64,000 nt of DNA from Streptococcus parasanguinis ATCC 15912 (GCF_000164675.2 NC_015678.1:248001-312000), one strand, 5' to 3'; positions 7,998-18,367 are shown, counted from the first letter of the stretch. Program-made: numbers and translations. The notes: generated by a model from the sequence alone, not told the origin.

Positions 7998-10900
7998 GTG
8001 ATTGTACAGCTAGATACCAAAACAGTCTATACCTTTATGGAAAGCCTAGTGACCATAAAAGACTATGTCCAAGTGGCTAAAAGCATGGGTTATGATGCAT
8101 TGGGAATCATGGATGTAGATAATTTGTATGGTGCTTATGAATTTATCGAAGCCTGTCAGGCCCACAACCTCAGCCCCTTGGTCGGTTTAGAAGTTGGACT
8201 AGAGGTAGACAATGAAACAATTCCGTTTCGGATGATTGCCCTGTCAACGAGGGGTTACCAGAATCTGATGAAAATGTCGACCCTCAAAATGATGGGGAAA
8301 AACAATTGGGAGGATGTGAAGCACCTTACAGAAGGAGTAGCAGTCATTGTCCCAGCGCCTTTTGCCAGTGAAGACTTGCCGCTTGGTCTAGATTACTTCA
8401 TCGGAGTTTTTGCCGATACGCCGGTCCAAGAGTTTAGCCACCCTGTGCTCCCTCTTTATACTGTGCGTTTTTTTGAGGAGGAAGATGTGGAAGCCATGCA
8501 GATGCTGGCAGCCATCAAGGACAATCAAAGCTTGACGGAAACAGGGCCAAATGATCCTAGAACTGTCCTAAAAACCCCGCAGGATTTAAAGAATGATTTT
8601 GCAGAGCGATTTCCTCAAGCTATCACAAATCTGGAAAAACTTGTCCAAGGAATTCAATACGACATTGATACTCAGTTGAAATTACCTCGCTTCAATTCTC
8701 AGAAACCAGCTGTTGAGGAACTGAGAGAATTAGCCCAAGCTGGTCTTCTTCGAAAGAACTTGACCAATCCTGTCTATCAAGAACGTCTGGAGCATGAATT
8801 AGACATTATTCACCAAATGGGCTTTGATGATTATTTTTTGATTGTCTGGGACCTTCTTCGTTTCGGACGGAGTCAAGGCTATTATATGGGAATGGGACGT
8901 GGGTCTGCTGTGGGCTCACTGGTAGCCTATGCCCTAGAGATTACAGGGATTGATCCTGTGGAGAAGAACCTCCTGTTTGAGCGCTTTTTAAATGTGGAGC
9001 GCTACACCATGCCGGATATTGATATTGATATTCCTGATATTTATCGTCCAGAATTTATCCGCTATGTGAGAGACCGTTACGGGAGTTACCATGCGGCTCA
9101 GATCGTGACCTTTTCAACCTTTGGAGCCAAACAAGCCATTCGAGATGTCTTTAAACGTTTTGGAGTACCAGAGTACGAATTAACCTCCATTACCAAGCGG
9201 ATTGGCTTTAGGGATACACTGACGACAGCTTATGAACAGAATCTAGCTTTTCGACAAGTGATTCATAGTCGAGCAGAATTTAAACGTGGCTTTGAAATTG
9301 CCAAAAGAATAGAAGGCCAACCTAGACAAACCTCGATCCACGCGGCGGGTGTTGTGATGAGTGATCAGGATTTGACGGATCACGTTCCTCTCAAGTACGG
9401 AGAAGATATGTTTGTCACCCAGTATGATGCCCATGCGGTTGAAGCCAATGGTCTGTTGAAGATGGACTTTTTGGGTCTGCGAAATTTAACCTTTGTTCAG
9501 AAAATGAAGGAAGCAGTTTATGAAAAGTACCAAGAAGAGATCGTGATTGAAGCCATTGATTTAGAAGATCCAGCAACCTTGGCCTTGTTTGCTGCTGGGG
9601 ATACCAAGGGGATTTTCCAATTTGAACAGGCTGGAGCTATCCGCCTTTTGAGACGTGTGAGACCCAATCATTTCGAAGAAGTGGTAGCGACCACCTCTCT
9701 CAATCGTCCAGGAGCTAGTGATTACATTGATAATTTTGTCAAAAGAAAGCACGGCCAGGAAAAAGTTGACATTCTGGATCCAGCTATTGAAGAAATCTTA
9801 CGGCCCACTTATGGGATCATGCTTTACCAAGAGCAGGTCATGCAGGTTGCCCAGCGTTTTGCAGGCTTTACCCTAGGGAAAGCCGATATTTTACGTCGGG
9901 CCATGGGCAAAAAAAATGCAACTGAAATGCACAAGATGGAGGACGATTTTGTCACGGGTGCTCTTAAACTTGGTCATACGGAAGAAAAAGCCAAAGAGGT
10001 CTTTGCAATCATGGAAAAATTCGCAGGCTATGGGTTTAACCGTTCCCATGCCTATGCCTATTCTGCCTTGGCCTTTCAGATGGCCTATTTCAAGGTTCAT
10101 TATCCAGATGTTTTCTTTGATGTCATGCTCAATTATTCGAGCAGCGATTATCTGACAGATGCTCTCCAGTTTGATTTTAAAGTCGCGCCATTATCCATCA
10201 ATACCATCCCTTACAGAGATAAGTTTCAGGATCGAAAAATTTACTTGGGAATGAAAAATATCAAGGGACTTCCAAGAGATTTAGCGTATTGGATCATTGA
10301 CAATCGTCCCTTTGAAAGTGTCGAAGATTTTATTTTACGCCTTCCTAATCAGTATCATAAATTACCTCTGTTGACGCCTTTAGTAGAACTAGGGTTGTTT
10401 GATAACTTTGAGAAGAATAGACGCAAGGTGCTTCACAATTTGCCGAATTTATTTGTCTTTGCAGATGAGCTAGGCAGTTTGTTTGCGGATTCTAACTACT
10501 CCTGGACAGAGGCAGAGGACTATAGTCAGGCTGAAAAATATGAGAAGGAAGAGGCCATTATTGGCATCGGGCTCAGTACCCACCCATTGGTTGCGATTGG
10601 GCAAACGAGTCCCTACGAGATCCAACCAATTTCTCAACTCATACAAGGAGAGCAGGCACGCATTCTCATTGAGGTACAAAGCATTCGAACTATTCGAACC
10701 AAGTCGGGAGATCTCATGGCTTTCTTACAAGTCAGTGATACCAAGAAAAAACTGGATGTGACCCTTTTCCCTGAAACCTATAATCGATTTTCCTCCTTGA
10801 TAAAAGAAGGTGGCTTTTATTACTTGACGGGGAAGGTACAGGAGCGTGATGGGCGCTTACAGATGATTCTAGCAGAGGCTCAACTAGCTACTAATGAGAA

Positions 10901-11099
10901 ATTCTGGATTCAGTTGCTCGATCATCGTCAGGATCAAACGATTCTTTCTATCTTGAAAAAATATCCAGGGCCATATCCTGTGGTATTACGCTATGAAGAT
11001 GAGAAAAAAACTCTTCAATTGAAGGGCTATACAGTTCAGAAAAACAAAGAATTGGAAGATGAACTAAAGATTCTCGTTATGAAAACGATTTATCGGTAA
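7998..11099 (+). CDS. dnaE: DNA polymerase III alpha subunit DnaE
   Basis: 1033 residues from GTG 7998. GGGAGGAG precedes that start by 6 bases and the family begins here (VIVQLDTKTVY); another GTG at 7980 lies upstream of the ribosome site. An N-terminal PHP domain is followed by the polymerase core with GRGSAVGSLVAYAL and the catalytic PDIDIDIPD, the fingers/HhH region (YGFNRSHAYAYSALAFQMAY) and a C-terminal OB fold (SGDLMAFLQVSDTKKKLDV). It is shorter than E. coli DnaE. In Firmicutes DnaE extends primers before handing over to PolC. It is preceded by a terminator, and pfkA follows with its own -10. Confidence 0.97.
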   Translation: MIVQLDTKTVYTFMESLVTIKDYVQVAKSMGYDALGIMDVDNLYGAYEFIEACQAHNLSPLVGLEVGLEVDNETIPFRMIALSTRGYQNLMKMSTLKMMGKNNWEDVKHLTEGVAVIVPAPFASEDLPLGLDYFIGVFADTPVQEFSHPVLPLYTVRFFEEEDVEAMQMLAAIKDNQSLTETGPNDPRTVLKTPQDLKNDFAERFPQAITNLEKLVQGIQYDIDTQLKLPRFNSQKPAVEELRELAQAGLLRKNLTNPVYQERLEHELDIIHQMGFDDYFLIVWDLLRFGRSQGYYMGMGRGSAVGSLVAYALEITGIDPVEKNLLFERFLNVERYTMPDIDIDIPDIYRPEFIRYVRDRYGSYHAAQIVTFSTFGAKQAIRDVFKRFGVPEYELTSITKRIGFRDTLTTAYEQNLAFRQVIHSRAEFKRGFEIAKRIEGQPRQTSIHAAGVVMSDQDLTDHVPLKYGEDMFVTQYDAHAVEANGLLKMDFLGLRNLTFVQKMKEAVYEKYQEEIVIEAIDLEDPATLALFAAGDTKGIFQFEQAGAIRLLRRVRPNHFEEVVATTSLNRPGASDYIDNFVKRKHGQEKVDILDPAIEEILRPTYGIMLYQEQVMQVAQRFAGFTLGKADILRRAMGKKNATEMHKMEDDFVTGALKLGHTEEKAKEVFAIMEKFAGYGFNRSHAYAYSALAFQMAYFKVHYPDVFFDVMLNYSSSDYLTDALQFDFKVAPLSINTIPYRDKFQDRKIYLGMKNIKGLPRDLAYWIIDNRPFESVEDFILRLPNQYHKLPLLTPLVELGLFDNFEKNRRKVLHNLPNLFVFADELGSLFADSNYSWTEAEDYSQAEKYEKEEAIIGIGLSTHPLVAIGQTSPYEIQPISQLIQGEQARILIEVQSIRTIRTKSGDLMAFLQVSDTKKKLDVTLFPETYNRFSSLIKEGGFYYLTGKVQERDGRLQMILAEAQLATNEKFWIQLLDHRQDQTILSILKKYPGPYPVVLRYEDEKKTLQLKGYTVQKNKELEDELKILVMKTIYR

Positions 11100-11126
11100 A
11101 AACTGCGAAAAATACGAGAATTTTAG

Positions 11127-12197
<1,071 letters not shown>

Positions 12198-12266
12198 TTT
12201 TATTTCATTAATTCGTTAACCTTGTCTTAAAAAGACAGATATATTAAAAAAGGAGTCATATATATC

Positions 12267-13772
12267 ATGAACAAACGTGTAAAAATCGTTGCAACTTTAG
12301 GTCCTGCGGTAGAAATCCGTGGCGGTAAAAAATTCGGTGAAGATGGATACTGGGCTGAAAAACTTGACGTTGAAGCTTCAGCACAAAACATTGCTAAATT
12401 GATCGAAGCTGGCGCAAACACTTTCCGTTTCAACTTCTCACACGGTGACCACCAAGAACAAGGTGAACGTATGGCGACTGTTAAACGTGCAGAAGAAATC
12501 GCTGGTAAAAAAGTTGGTTACCTTCTTGATACAAAAGGTCCTGAAATCCGTACTGAATTGTTCGAAGGCGAAGCTAAAGAATATTCATACAAGACTGGTG
12601 AACGTATCCGCGTTGCTACAAAACAAGGTATCAAATCAACTCGTGAAGTGATTGCTTTGAACGTTGCTGGTGCGCTTGACATCTTTGATGATGTTGAAGT
12701 TGGACACCAAGTATTGGTTGATGATGGTAAATTGGGTCTTCGAGTTGTAGAAAAAGACGCTGCAAAACGTGAATTTGTTGTTGAAGTTGAAAACGATGGT
12801 ATCATCGCTAAACAAAAAGGTGTAAACATCCCTAACACTAAGATTCCTTTCCCAGCACTTGCTGAACGCGATAACGACGATATCCGCTTCGGTTTGGAAC
12901 AAGGTATCAACTTCATCGCGATCTCATTTGTACGTACTGCAAAAGATGTTCAAGAAGTTCGTGCTATCTGTGAAGAAACTGGTAACAGCCACGTTCAATT
13001 GTTTGCGAAAATCGAAAACCAACAAGGTATCGAAAACTTGGATGAAATCATCGAAGTTACTGACGGTATCATGATCGCTCGTGGTGACATGGGTATCGAA
13101 GTACCATTCGAAATGGTTCCAGTTTACCAAAAAATGATTACTTCTAAAGTAAATGCTGCGGGTAAAGTTGTTATCACTGCAACAAACATGCTTGAAACAA
13201 TGACTGAAAAACCACGTGCAACTCGTTCAGAAGTATCTGACGTCTTCAACGCGGTTATCGATGGTACTGATGCTACAATGCTTTCAGGTGAATCTGCAAA
13301 CGGTAAATACCCACTTGAATCTGTAGCTACAATGGCGAAAATTGACATGAACGCTCAAACACTTTTGAAAGAATATGGTCGTTTGAACCCAGCTTCATTC
13401 GAACGTAACTCTAAGACAGAAGTTATGGCTTCAGCTGTTAAAGATGCTACAAACTCAATGGATATCAAATTGGTTGTAACATTGACTAAGACAGGTCACA
13501 CTGCACGTTTGATCTCTAAATACCGTCCAGATGCTGATATCTTGGCATTGACATTTGACGAATTGACTGAACGTGGATTGATGTTGAACTGGGGTGTTAT
13601 CCCAATGTTGACAGATGCTCCTTCATCAACTGATGATATGTTCGAAATTGCTGAACGTAAAGCAGTTGAAGCTGGTCTTGTTAAATCTGGTGATGATATC
13701 GTTATCGTTGCTGGTGTACCAGTTGGAGAAGCTGTTCGTACAAACACAATGCGTATCCGTACAGTACGTTAA
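12267..13772 (+). CDS. pyk: Pyruvate kinase
   Basis: 501 residues. Visible are KIVATLGPA at the start, FRFNFSHGDH, LDTKGPEIRTE, KIENQQGIENLDEI with the Mg/K region, and IARGDMGIEVP. The phosphate-binding C-terminal domain is intact. It converts phosphoenolpyruvate and ADP to pyruvate and ATP. AAAAGGAG precedes the ATG. The 69-bp gap after pfkA has no terminator, so the genes are likely co-transcribed. Codon use is highly biased, fitting an abundant enzyme. Confidence 0.98.
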   Translation: MNKRVKIVATLGPAVEIRGGKKFGEDGYWAEKLDVEASAQNIAKLIEAGANTFRFNFSHGDHQEQGERMATVKRAEEIAGKKVGYLLDTKGPEIRTELFEGEAKEYSYKTGERIRVATKQGIKSTREVIALNVAGALDIFDDVEVGHQVLVDDGKLGLRVVEKDAAKREFVVEVENDGIIAKQKGVNIPNTKIPFPALAERDNDDIRFGLEQGINFIAISFVRTAKDVQEVRAICEETGNSHVQLFAKIENQQGIENLDEIIEVTDGIMIARGDMGIEVPFEMVPVYQKMITSKVNAAGKVVITATNMLETMTEKPRATRSEVSDVFNAVIDGTDATMLSGESANGKYPLESVATMAKIDMNAQTLLKEYGRLNPASFERNSKTEVMASAVKDATNSMDIKLVVTLTKTGHTARLISKYRPDADILALTFDELTERGLMLNWGVIPMLTDAPSSTDDMFEIAERKAVEAGLVKSGDDIVIVAGVPVGEAVRTNTMRIRTVR

Positions 13773-13791
13773 TAGACAATTATATCTTAAA

Positions 13792-13836
13792 GCCTTGCAG
13801 GTTGGTCCGAAAGGATTGACCGCGAGGTTTTTTTTC
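13792..13836 (+). terminator. pfkA-pyk terminator
   Basis: CCTTGC and GGTTGGTCC, loop GAAA, GGATTGACC and GCGAGG followed by eight T: a long stem with a few mismatches or wobbles. Confidence 0.85.
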
Positions 13837-13918
13837 TAACGGCTTTTTTCTAAATGTGACTATTGATAAGAATCACTTCCAAAGATTTCTTTCTCTTTTT
13901 TTAAGACAGAAAACATGG

Positions 13919-13924
13919 TATAAT
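13919..13924 (+). promoter_or_regulatory. -10 element of the signal-peptidase-like gene
   Basis: TATAAT 25 bp upstream of the ATG at 13949; the -35 region is a T-run without a good match. Confidence 0.5.
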
Positions 13925-13948
13925 AAATAAAAAGGAAGGGAGACATTC

Positions 13949-14509
13949 ATGCCAAGGAGAGATTTAATTAGAAATGTCATCATTGTCGGTGTACTGGTTT
14001 TAGCACTGATCTTATTACGAATCTTTGTATTTCATCCATTTAGTATTAATGATAAGATGGCCAATGCTTCTGTGAAAAATGGAGATCTTGTGGTAGCGAC
14101 TAGAAATGCTCAGGTAGATCGCAGTGATCTGGTCTTATACAAGGTCGGTGGAAAAGAATACCTTGGACGTGTCATTGCCAAAGAAAACGATGAAGTCAGC
14201 TATGTAGATGACGTCCTCTATTTGAATGGACAGGCAACACCAGAACCTTACCTGAATAAAATGCTGAACAAACATCTAGCTGCTCCAACGAGTAATGGGT
14301 ATTATACGGACGATTTCTTCTTATCAGAGTTAAAAGGGACCAAGGCTGGTCGTGTACCATCCGATACCTATCTAGTCTTAAATGATAACCGTGGAGATAC
14401 AGAAGATAGCCGTGAGTTTGGCTATATCCATAAAAATCAGATCGAAGGAGTCGTGAATCTGCGGCTCTATCCTCTCAATAAATTTGGATTTATAAAAGTA
14501 GAAGAATAG
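13949..14509 (+). CDS. Signal peptidase I-like protein lacking the catalytic dyad
   Basis: 186 residues: one N-terminal transmembrane helix (about residues 9-28) then an S26/SPase I-like fold. Box E is clear (LNDNRGDTEDSREFG). At the catalytic serine position, just before the box B methionine, there is Lys36 (INDKMANAS), and at the general-base lysine position there is Gly73 (YLGRVIA instead of a YVKR-type motif). So the Ser/Lys dyad seems to be missing, as in the SipA proteins that assist pilus assembly. It sits downstream of pyk but has its own -10 and terminator. It is probably an extracytoplasmic, membrane-anchored protein; the function is not peptidase as far as the motifs show. Confidence 0.75.
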   Translation: MPRRDLIRNVIIVGVLVLALILLRIFVFHPFSINDKMANASVKNGDLVVATRNAQVDRSDLVLYKVGGKEYLGRVIAKENDEVSYVDDVLYLNGQATPEPYLNKMLNKHLAAPTSNGYYTDDFFLSELKGTKAGRVPSDTYLVLNDNRGDTEDSREFGYIHKNQIEGVVNLRLYPLNKFGFIKVEE

Positions 14510-14528
14510 CCGAAAGGCTATTTTTTTT
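14505..14528 (+). terminator. Terminator of the signal-peptidase-like gene
   Basis: AATAGCC, loop GAAA, GGCTATT then a T-run, overlapping the stop codon. Confidence 0.9.
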
Positions 14529-14608
14529 ATAAATATCAAAATGAACTAGTTATTTTCCCATTTTTGTGGTAAGATATTCATTAAATATTTTTTTAGGAGG
14601 AGAATGCT

Positions 14609-15250
14609 ATGCAGTATGCTTTGGAAATTTTACCAAGTTTGTTAAAGGGAGCAAGCCTCACCTTGCAAGTGTTTGCTTTCGTATTGATTTTATCGATTCC
14701 ACTAGGAATCGTTGTTGCCTTTTTGCTTCAATTGCGCTCAAAGATCCTGCATGGACTCCTAACGATTTATATCTGGGTCATGCGAGGGACCCCTCTATTG
14801 CTCCAGTTGATCTTTATTTATTACGTCCTTCCAAGTATTGGGATTCGGATTGATCGGTTACCTGCGGCTATTATGGCCTTCACCCTTAATTATGCAGCCT
14901 ATTTTGCAGAAATCTTTCGTGGCGGGATTGTTGCAATTCCGACAGGGCAGTATGAGGCGGCCAAGGTCTTAAAACTGAGTTCTTGGCAAACGATTCGCTA
15001 CATTATTTTGCCTCAGGTGGTGAAGATCGTTCTTCCAAGTGTCTTCAATGAAGTCATGTCCTTGATCAAAGACACTTCCTTGGTCTATGCTCTGGGAATC
15101 AGTGATTTGATCCTCGCAAGTCGGACGGCAGCCAATCGTGATGCCAGTCTAGCACCTATGTTTTTAGCGGGAGCTATTTATTTAATCCTCATTGGGATTG
15201 TGACCATCATTGCCAAGCGGGTTGAAAAGAACTTTTCATATTATAAATAG
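14609..15250 (+). CDS. Polar amino acid ABC transporter permease
   Basis: 213 residues with about five transmembrane helices and the HisM/GlnP-type signature: RGTPLLLQL early, and the EAA loop EAAKVLKLSSWQTIRYIILP at about residues 125-145, which docks with the ATPase. It starts behind AGGAGG. It is first in a three-gene operon (permease, ATPase, binding protein) for uptake of a polar amino acid, possibly glutamine, histidine or cystine; the sequence does not decide which. Confidence 0.9.
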   Translation: MQYALEILPSLLKGASLTLQVFAFVLILSIPLGIVVAFLLQLRSKILHGLLTIYIWVMRGTPLLLQLIFIYYVLPSIGIRIDRLPAAIMAFTLNYAAYFAEIFRGGIVAIPTGQYEAAKVLKLSSWQTIRYIILPQVVKIVLPSVFNEVMSLIKDTSLVYALGISDLILASRTAANRDASLAPMFLAGAIYLILIGIVTIIAKRVEKNFSYYK

Positions 15251-15262
15251 GAGGAGATGCAT

Positions 15263-15892
15263 ATGTTAGAATTAAAACAAATTTCGAAACGTTTTGGGGA
15301 TAAGCAGATCTTATCAGATTTTAATCTTCTCGTTCCTGAAAAACAAATCGTTGCCATTGTTGGACCTTCTGGAGGAGGAAAGACCACCTTGCTTCGTATG
15401 CTAGCTGGTCTTGAAACGATCGACTCTGGTCAGATCATCTACAATGGTGAAAACTTGCCTCTAGATGCCTTAGAAAAACGAAATCTTCTCGGATTTGTCT
15501 TCCAGGACTTTCAATTATTTCCACACTTATCGGTCATGGAAAACCTCATTTTGTCCCCCATCAAGACCATGAATGTGAGTAAGGAAGATGCTAGTAAAAA
15601 AGCCATGAGTTTACTGGAGCGCTTGGGGCTCGAATATCATGCGGATGCTTATCCCTTCTCCCTATCGGGTGGTCAGAAGCAACGGGTGGCATTGGCGCGT
15701 GCCATGATGATCGATCCAGAAATTATTGGCTATGATGAGCCGACTTCGGCCTTGGATCCAGAATTGCGATTAGAAGTTGAGAAGTTAATCTTGCAAAACC
15801 GTGAACTGGGGATGACCCAGATCGTTGTTACCCATGATATTCCATTTGCAGAAGCGATTGCGGATGTTCTTCTCAAGGTTGAGCCTAAATAG
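15263..15892 (+). CDS. Polar amino acid ABC transporter ATP-binding protein
   Basis: 209 residues. Walker A GPSGGGKTT, Q-loop VFQDFQLFPH, signature LSGGQKQRVALARA, Walker [14 protein letters not shown] and H-loop VTHD are all intact. I place the start at ATG 15263 because AGGAGG (15249-15254) is only 2 bases from the alternative ATG 15257. The protein stops soon after the H-loop, about 30 residues shorter than most GlnQ-type ATPases (usually near 240), so the C-terminal segment is trimmed. It powers the permease encoded just upstream. Confidence 0.9.
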   Translation: MLELKQISKRFGDKQILSDFNLLVPEKQIVAIVGPSGGGKTTLLRMLAGLETIDSGQIIYNGENLPLDALEKRNLLGFVFQDFQLFPHLSVMENLILSPIKTMNVSKEDASKKAMSLLERLGLEYHADAYPFSLSGGQKQRVALARAMMIDPEIIGYDEPTSALDPELRLEVEKLILQNRELGMTQIVVTHDIPFAEAIADVLLKVEPK

Positions 15893-15901
15893 GAGGAGAG
15901 G

Positions 15902-16729
15902 ATGAAACGAGTAATACCATGGTTGCTAGGTGTCCTTAGTCTCGTCTTTCTGACAGCCTGCGGGCAGACAGTGAGTGATCCTAAAGTGGACAACTGGCAA
16001 AAATACCAAAAAGAGCAGTCCATCACGATTGGTTTTGATAATACTTTCGTTCCTATGGGCTTTGAACAAAAAGATGGAACCTATGCGGGTTTTGATATTG
16101 ATTTGGCCAATCAAGTCTTTGAATCTTATGGGATTCATGTGAACTGGCAACCCATTGATTGGGACATGAAAGAGACGGAACTAAAAAATGGGACCATTGA
16201 TGCCATCTGGAATGGCTATTCGGCTACAGATGAACGTCGGGAAAGTGTTGCTTTTACAAAGCCCTATATGAAAAACGAGCAAGTCTTGGTCACAAAGAAA
16301 GCATCTGGGATCCAATCAGTCGATGGGATGAAAGAGAAACGATTAGGTGCCCAGACCGGATCGTCTGGCTATATGGATTTTGAAGCCAATCCTAAAATCT
16401 TAAAAAATAAGGTCAAAAATCAAAAGGCTACCCAATACCAGAGTTTCAATGAGGCGCTGATCGATCTTCAGAATGATCGGATCGATGGCCTTTTAATCGA
16501 CCGTGTCTATGCTAACTATTATCTACAAACAGAAGGAATTTTAAAAGACTACAATGTCTTTCCTGTTGGTTTTGAGACAGAATCCTTTGCAGTAGGGGTA
16601 CGCAAGTCAGATAAAACCTTGAAGAAAAAAATTGATGAAGCTTTCGTAAAACTCTATCAAAAGGGTCAGTTCCAAAAGATCTCTAAGAAGTGGTTCGGAA
16701 CGGATGTAGTGACAGATGACATCAAGTAA
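15902..16729 (+). CDS. Amino acid ABC transporter substrate-binding lipoprotein
   Basis: 275 residues. A signal peptide ends in the lipobox LTAC with Cys20. The mature part is a family 3 periplasmic-binding-like fold: ITIGFDNTFVPMGFEQKDGT, AGFDIDLANQVFE, and the arginine of DERRESVAFTKPYM that normally holds the amino acid carboxylate. It would be anchored to the outer face of the membrane and deliver ligand to the permease encoded first in the operon. Charged, hydrophilic C-terminus. A hairpin terminator follows directly. Confidence 0.92.
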   Translation: MKRVIPWLLGVLSLVFLTACGQTVSDPKVDNWQKYQKEQSITIGFDNTFVPMGFEQKDGTYAGFDIDLANQVFESYGIHVNWQPIDWDMKETELKNGTIDAIWNGYSATDERRESVAFTKPYMKNEQVLVTKKASGIQSVDGMKEKRLGAQTGSSGYMDFEANPKILKNKVKNQKATQYQSFNEALIDLQNDRIDGLLIDRVYANYYLQTEGILKDYNVFPVGFETESFAVGVRKSDKTLKKKIDEAFVKLYQKGQFQKISKKWFGTDVVTDDIK

Positions 16730-16732
16730 AAA

Positions 16733-16756
16733 AGCTAGGAAATGATTCCTAGCTTT
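16733..16756 (+). terminator. Terminator of the amino acid ABC operon (first copy of a duplicated hairpin)
   Basis: AGCTAGGAA and TTCCTAGCT around ATGA. A near-identical hairpin recurs at 17001-17024, on the other side of element E1. Confidence 0.75.
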
Positions 16757-16779
16757 AGATTAAAGACAAAGTTATCTTA

Positions 16780-16917
16780 AAAACTTTCCTTAGGTGAGTA
16801 CGGACGTCAGCGAACTTCTACGAAGTTCCATGACTTAGTTTTGAACCTAAGGTTTCAAAACTCCCGAGTGCTAGAAACATCACTGTTTCTAGCACTTTTC
16901 TCACAGCGGAAAGTTTT
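16780..16917 (+). repeat. Element E1: inverted-repeat-bounded, hairpin-rich element
   Basis: 138 bp. The ends AAAACTTTCC (16780) and GGAAAGTTTT (16908-16917) are perfect inverted repeats, continued inward by GTGAG/CTCAC. Inside are hairpins GAACTTC/GAAGTTC (16812-16828), AGTTTTGAA/TTCAAAACT with an 8-base loop (16837-16862), and a terminator-like stem GTGCTAGAAACA/TGTTTCTAGCAC (16868-16895) before a TTTTCT run. No open frame of note. A related element lies at 20696-20980. Confidence 0.75.
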
Positions 16918-17000
16918 GGTATACTTTTGATTCATTTTAAAAATTAGAAAATTTTTAGAGAATCAATTAACTTTTTTTATAAGGTTTGGATACTCTCTCA

Positions 17001-17024
17001 AGCTAGGAAATACTTCCTAGCTTT
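17001..17024 (+). terminator. Second copy of the AGCTAGGAA hairpin
   Basis: AGCTAGGAA, loop ATAC, TTCCTAGCT then a T-run; matches 16733-16756 at 22 of 24 bases. It ends at the stop codon of the convergent Mn efflux gene, but its T-run serves the plus strand. Confidence 0.65.
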
Positions 17025-18215
17025 TTAGTCTGTTTTATTAGTAATTTGATGGAAAATCTTTTGCCAAGTTTCGTGGCGACGCCAGAGACTGGTATGGATT
17101 TGACCGTCTAGTTCATAGCGTATGAGTTTGGTTTTTTGACTGATGGACTCCAGTTCAAAGTTTTGGAATTGAACTTGGTCGCTTGCGAGAGCCTCTATTA
17201 ATTCCGCCTTGTGGTGTTCGTGACCGGTATCGTCAATCAAGGTATAACTATCCGCTAGCAATGTATCAAACTCTTGCTTAGCATAGAGGCGTTTTTCGTA
17301 GGTCAAGAGTTTCTTTTCAACGTTTTCGATCAGCTCATCCTCAGGAATCGAGCTAGGTTCCACATGGACGTCAATGTCAAAAACTCCAAATTCTTCTGTC
17401 AAGAGATCCTCGACTTCTTCTGTAATGGCATGACTTTCATAGACTGAAAGATCGGGATTCATCTCCAAGACAACGTCCAGATAGATATTGCTTCCGTAGG
17501 TCCGCCCGCGTTGAGATTTCACACGCGCAATCTTAGGGAGTTTTAAAATAGCTTTTTCGTAATCTTCGAGGAGACTATCGTCAAAGCCGTCTGAAAGACT
17601 AAAGGAAGATTCCATAAAAATATCGTAGGCTGTTTTGAGGATAAAGAAGGTGATGATGATGGCTGCGATTTTATCGACAATTGGATAGTTAAAAGCACTA
17701 GCAGCGATCGCGATCGACGTTCCAAGAGATGTGACGACATCTGAAAGATTGTCTTTTGCGGCCGCTTTTAAGGCTTTTGATTTGGCCTGTTTTGCTAAGC
17801 GAAGATTGTAGAAATAAACGCCTAGCATGACAAGGGCAGAAACCACTCCGACACCAGCACCGAGTGGATCAATACTAACGGTTTCATTGCTGAAGATCTT
17901 TTGGAGGGTATCGCGTAAGACATCAAAACCGACATAAAACATAATGATGGAGGTGACTAGACTAGCTAGATCCTCAATTTTCCAGTGACCAAACTTGTGA
18001 TCACGGTCAGCTGGTTGGCGAGCGAGACGAATCCCGATGAGCAGGGCAGCATTGCTGATAATATCTGATAAGTTGTTAAATCCATCGGCTACCAAACTAG
18101 AGGAGTGAAGCAGATGACCAGTAGCTAATTTTGCTGAAGAAAGTAGTAAATAGGCTAAAATACTGATGACGGCACCACGTTCGGCCAGTTTTAAGTTACT
18201 GTATGGTTTTTCCAA
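17025..18215 (-). CDS. mntE: Cation diffusion facilitator, MntE-like manganese efflux protein
   Basis: 396 residues with six N-terminal transmembrane segments and a long cytoplasmic C-terminal domain. TM2 carries VADGFNNLSD, in which the first metal position is Asn47 rather than Asp, paired with Asp51; TM5 carries DNLSDVVTSLG. Another CDF hallmark is DHKFGHWKIEDLASL. The sequence closely resembles my recollection of pneumococcal MntE, which expels Mn(II) using the proton gradient. Monocistronic, convergent with the amino acid operon. The C-terminal extension beyond the canonical CDF cytoplasmic domain is also found in MntE-type proteins. Confidence 0.82.
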   Translation of the reverse strand: MEKPYSNLKLAERGAVISILAYLLLSSAKLATGHLLHSSSLVADGFNNLSDIISNAALLIGIRLARQPADRDHKFGHWKIEDLASLVTSIIMFYVGFDVLRDTLQKIFSNETVSIDPLGAGVGVVSALVMLGVYFYNLRLAKQAKSKALKAAAKDNLSDVVTSLGTSIAIAASAFNYPIVDKIAAIIITFFILKTAYDIFMESSFSLSDGFDDSLLEDYEKAILKLPKIARVKSQRGRTYGSNIYLDVVLEMNPDLSVYESHAITEEVEDLLTEEFGVFDIDVHVEPSSIPEDELIENVEKKLLTYEKRLYAKQEFDTLLADSYTLIDDTGHEHHKAELIEALASDQVQFQNFELESISQKTKLIRYELDGQIHTSLWRRHETWQKIFHQITNKTD

Positions 18216-18332
18216 AATTTCCTCCTACAACCTCGGATATGAACCTGTTTTCTTTAAGCTACTATTATATCGTTTTTGGAAGGGAAATTCAAATGAGTCC
18301 TTTTTTAAAAGAAGCTAGGTCGGTTTTTGTGG

Positions 18333-18338
18333 TATAAT
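18333..18338 (+). promoter_or_regulatory. pcrA -10 element
   Basis: TATAAT 30 bp upstream of the pcrA ATG, preceded by a T-rich tract; no clear -35. Confidence 0.5.
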
Positions 18339-18367
18339 AGAACGATTGAATGAATGGGGAGAATGAG

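Noticed and set aside
13949..14509. Annotation as an active signal peptidase I (LepB)
   Set aside because: The fold and box E fit, but the serine and lysine positions hold Lys and Gly, so activity should not be assumed.
16780..16917. Identification of E1 as a pneumococcal BOX or RUP repeat
   Set aside because: Only short matches (CGTCAGC, GTTTTGA) to BOX could be recalled, and the terminal repeats differ from both BOX and RUP; not enough to name it.
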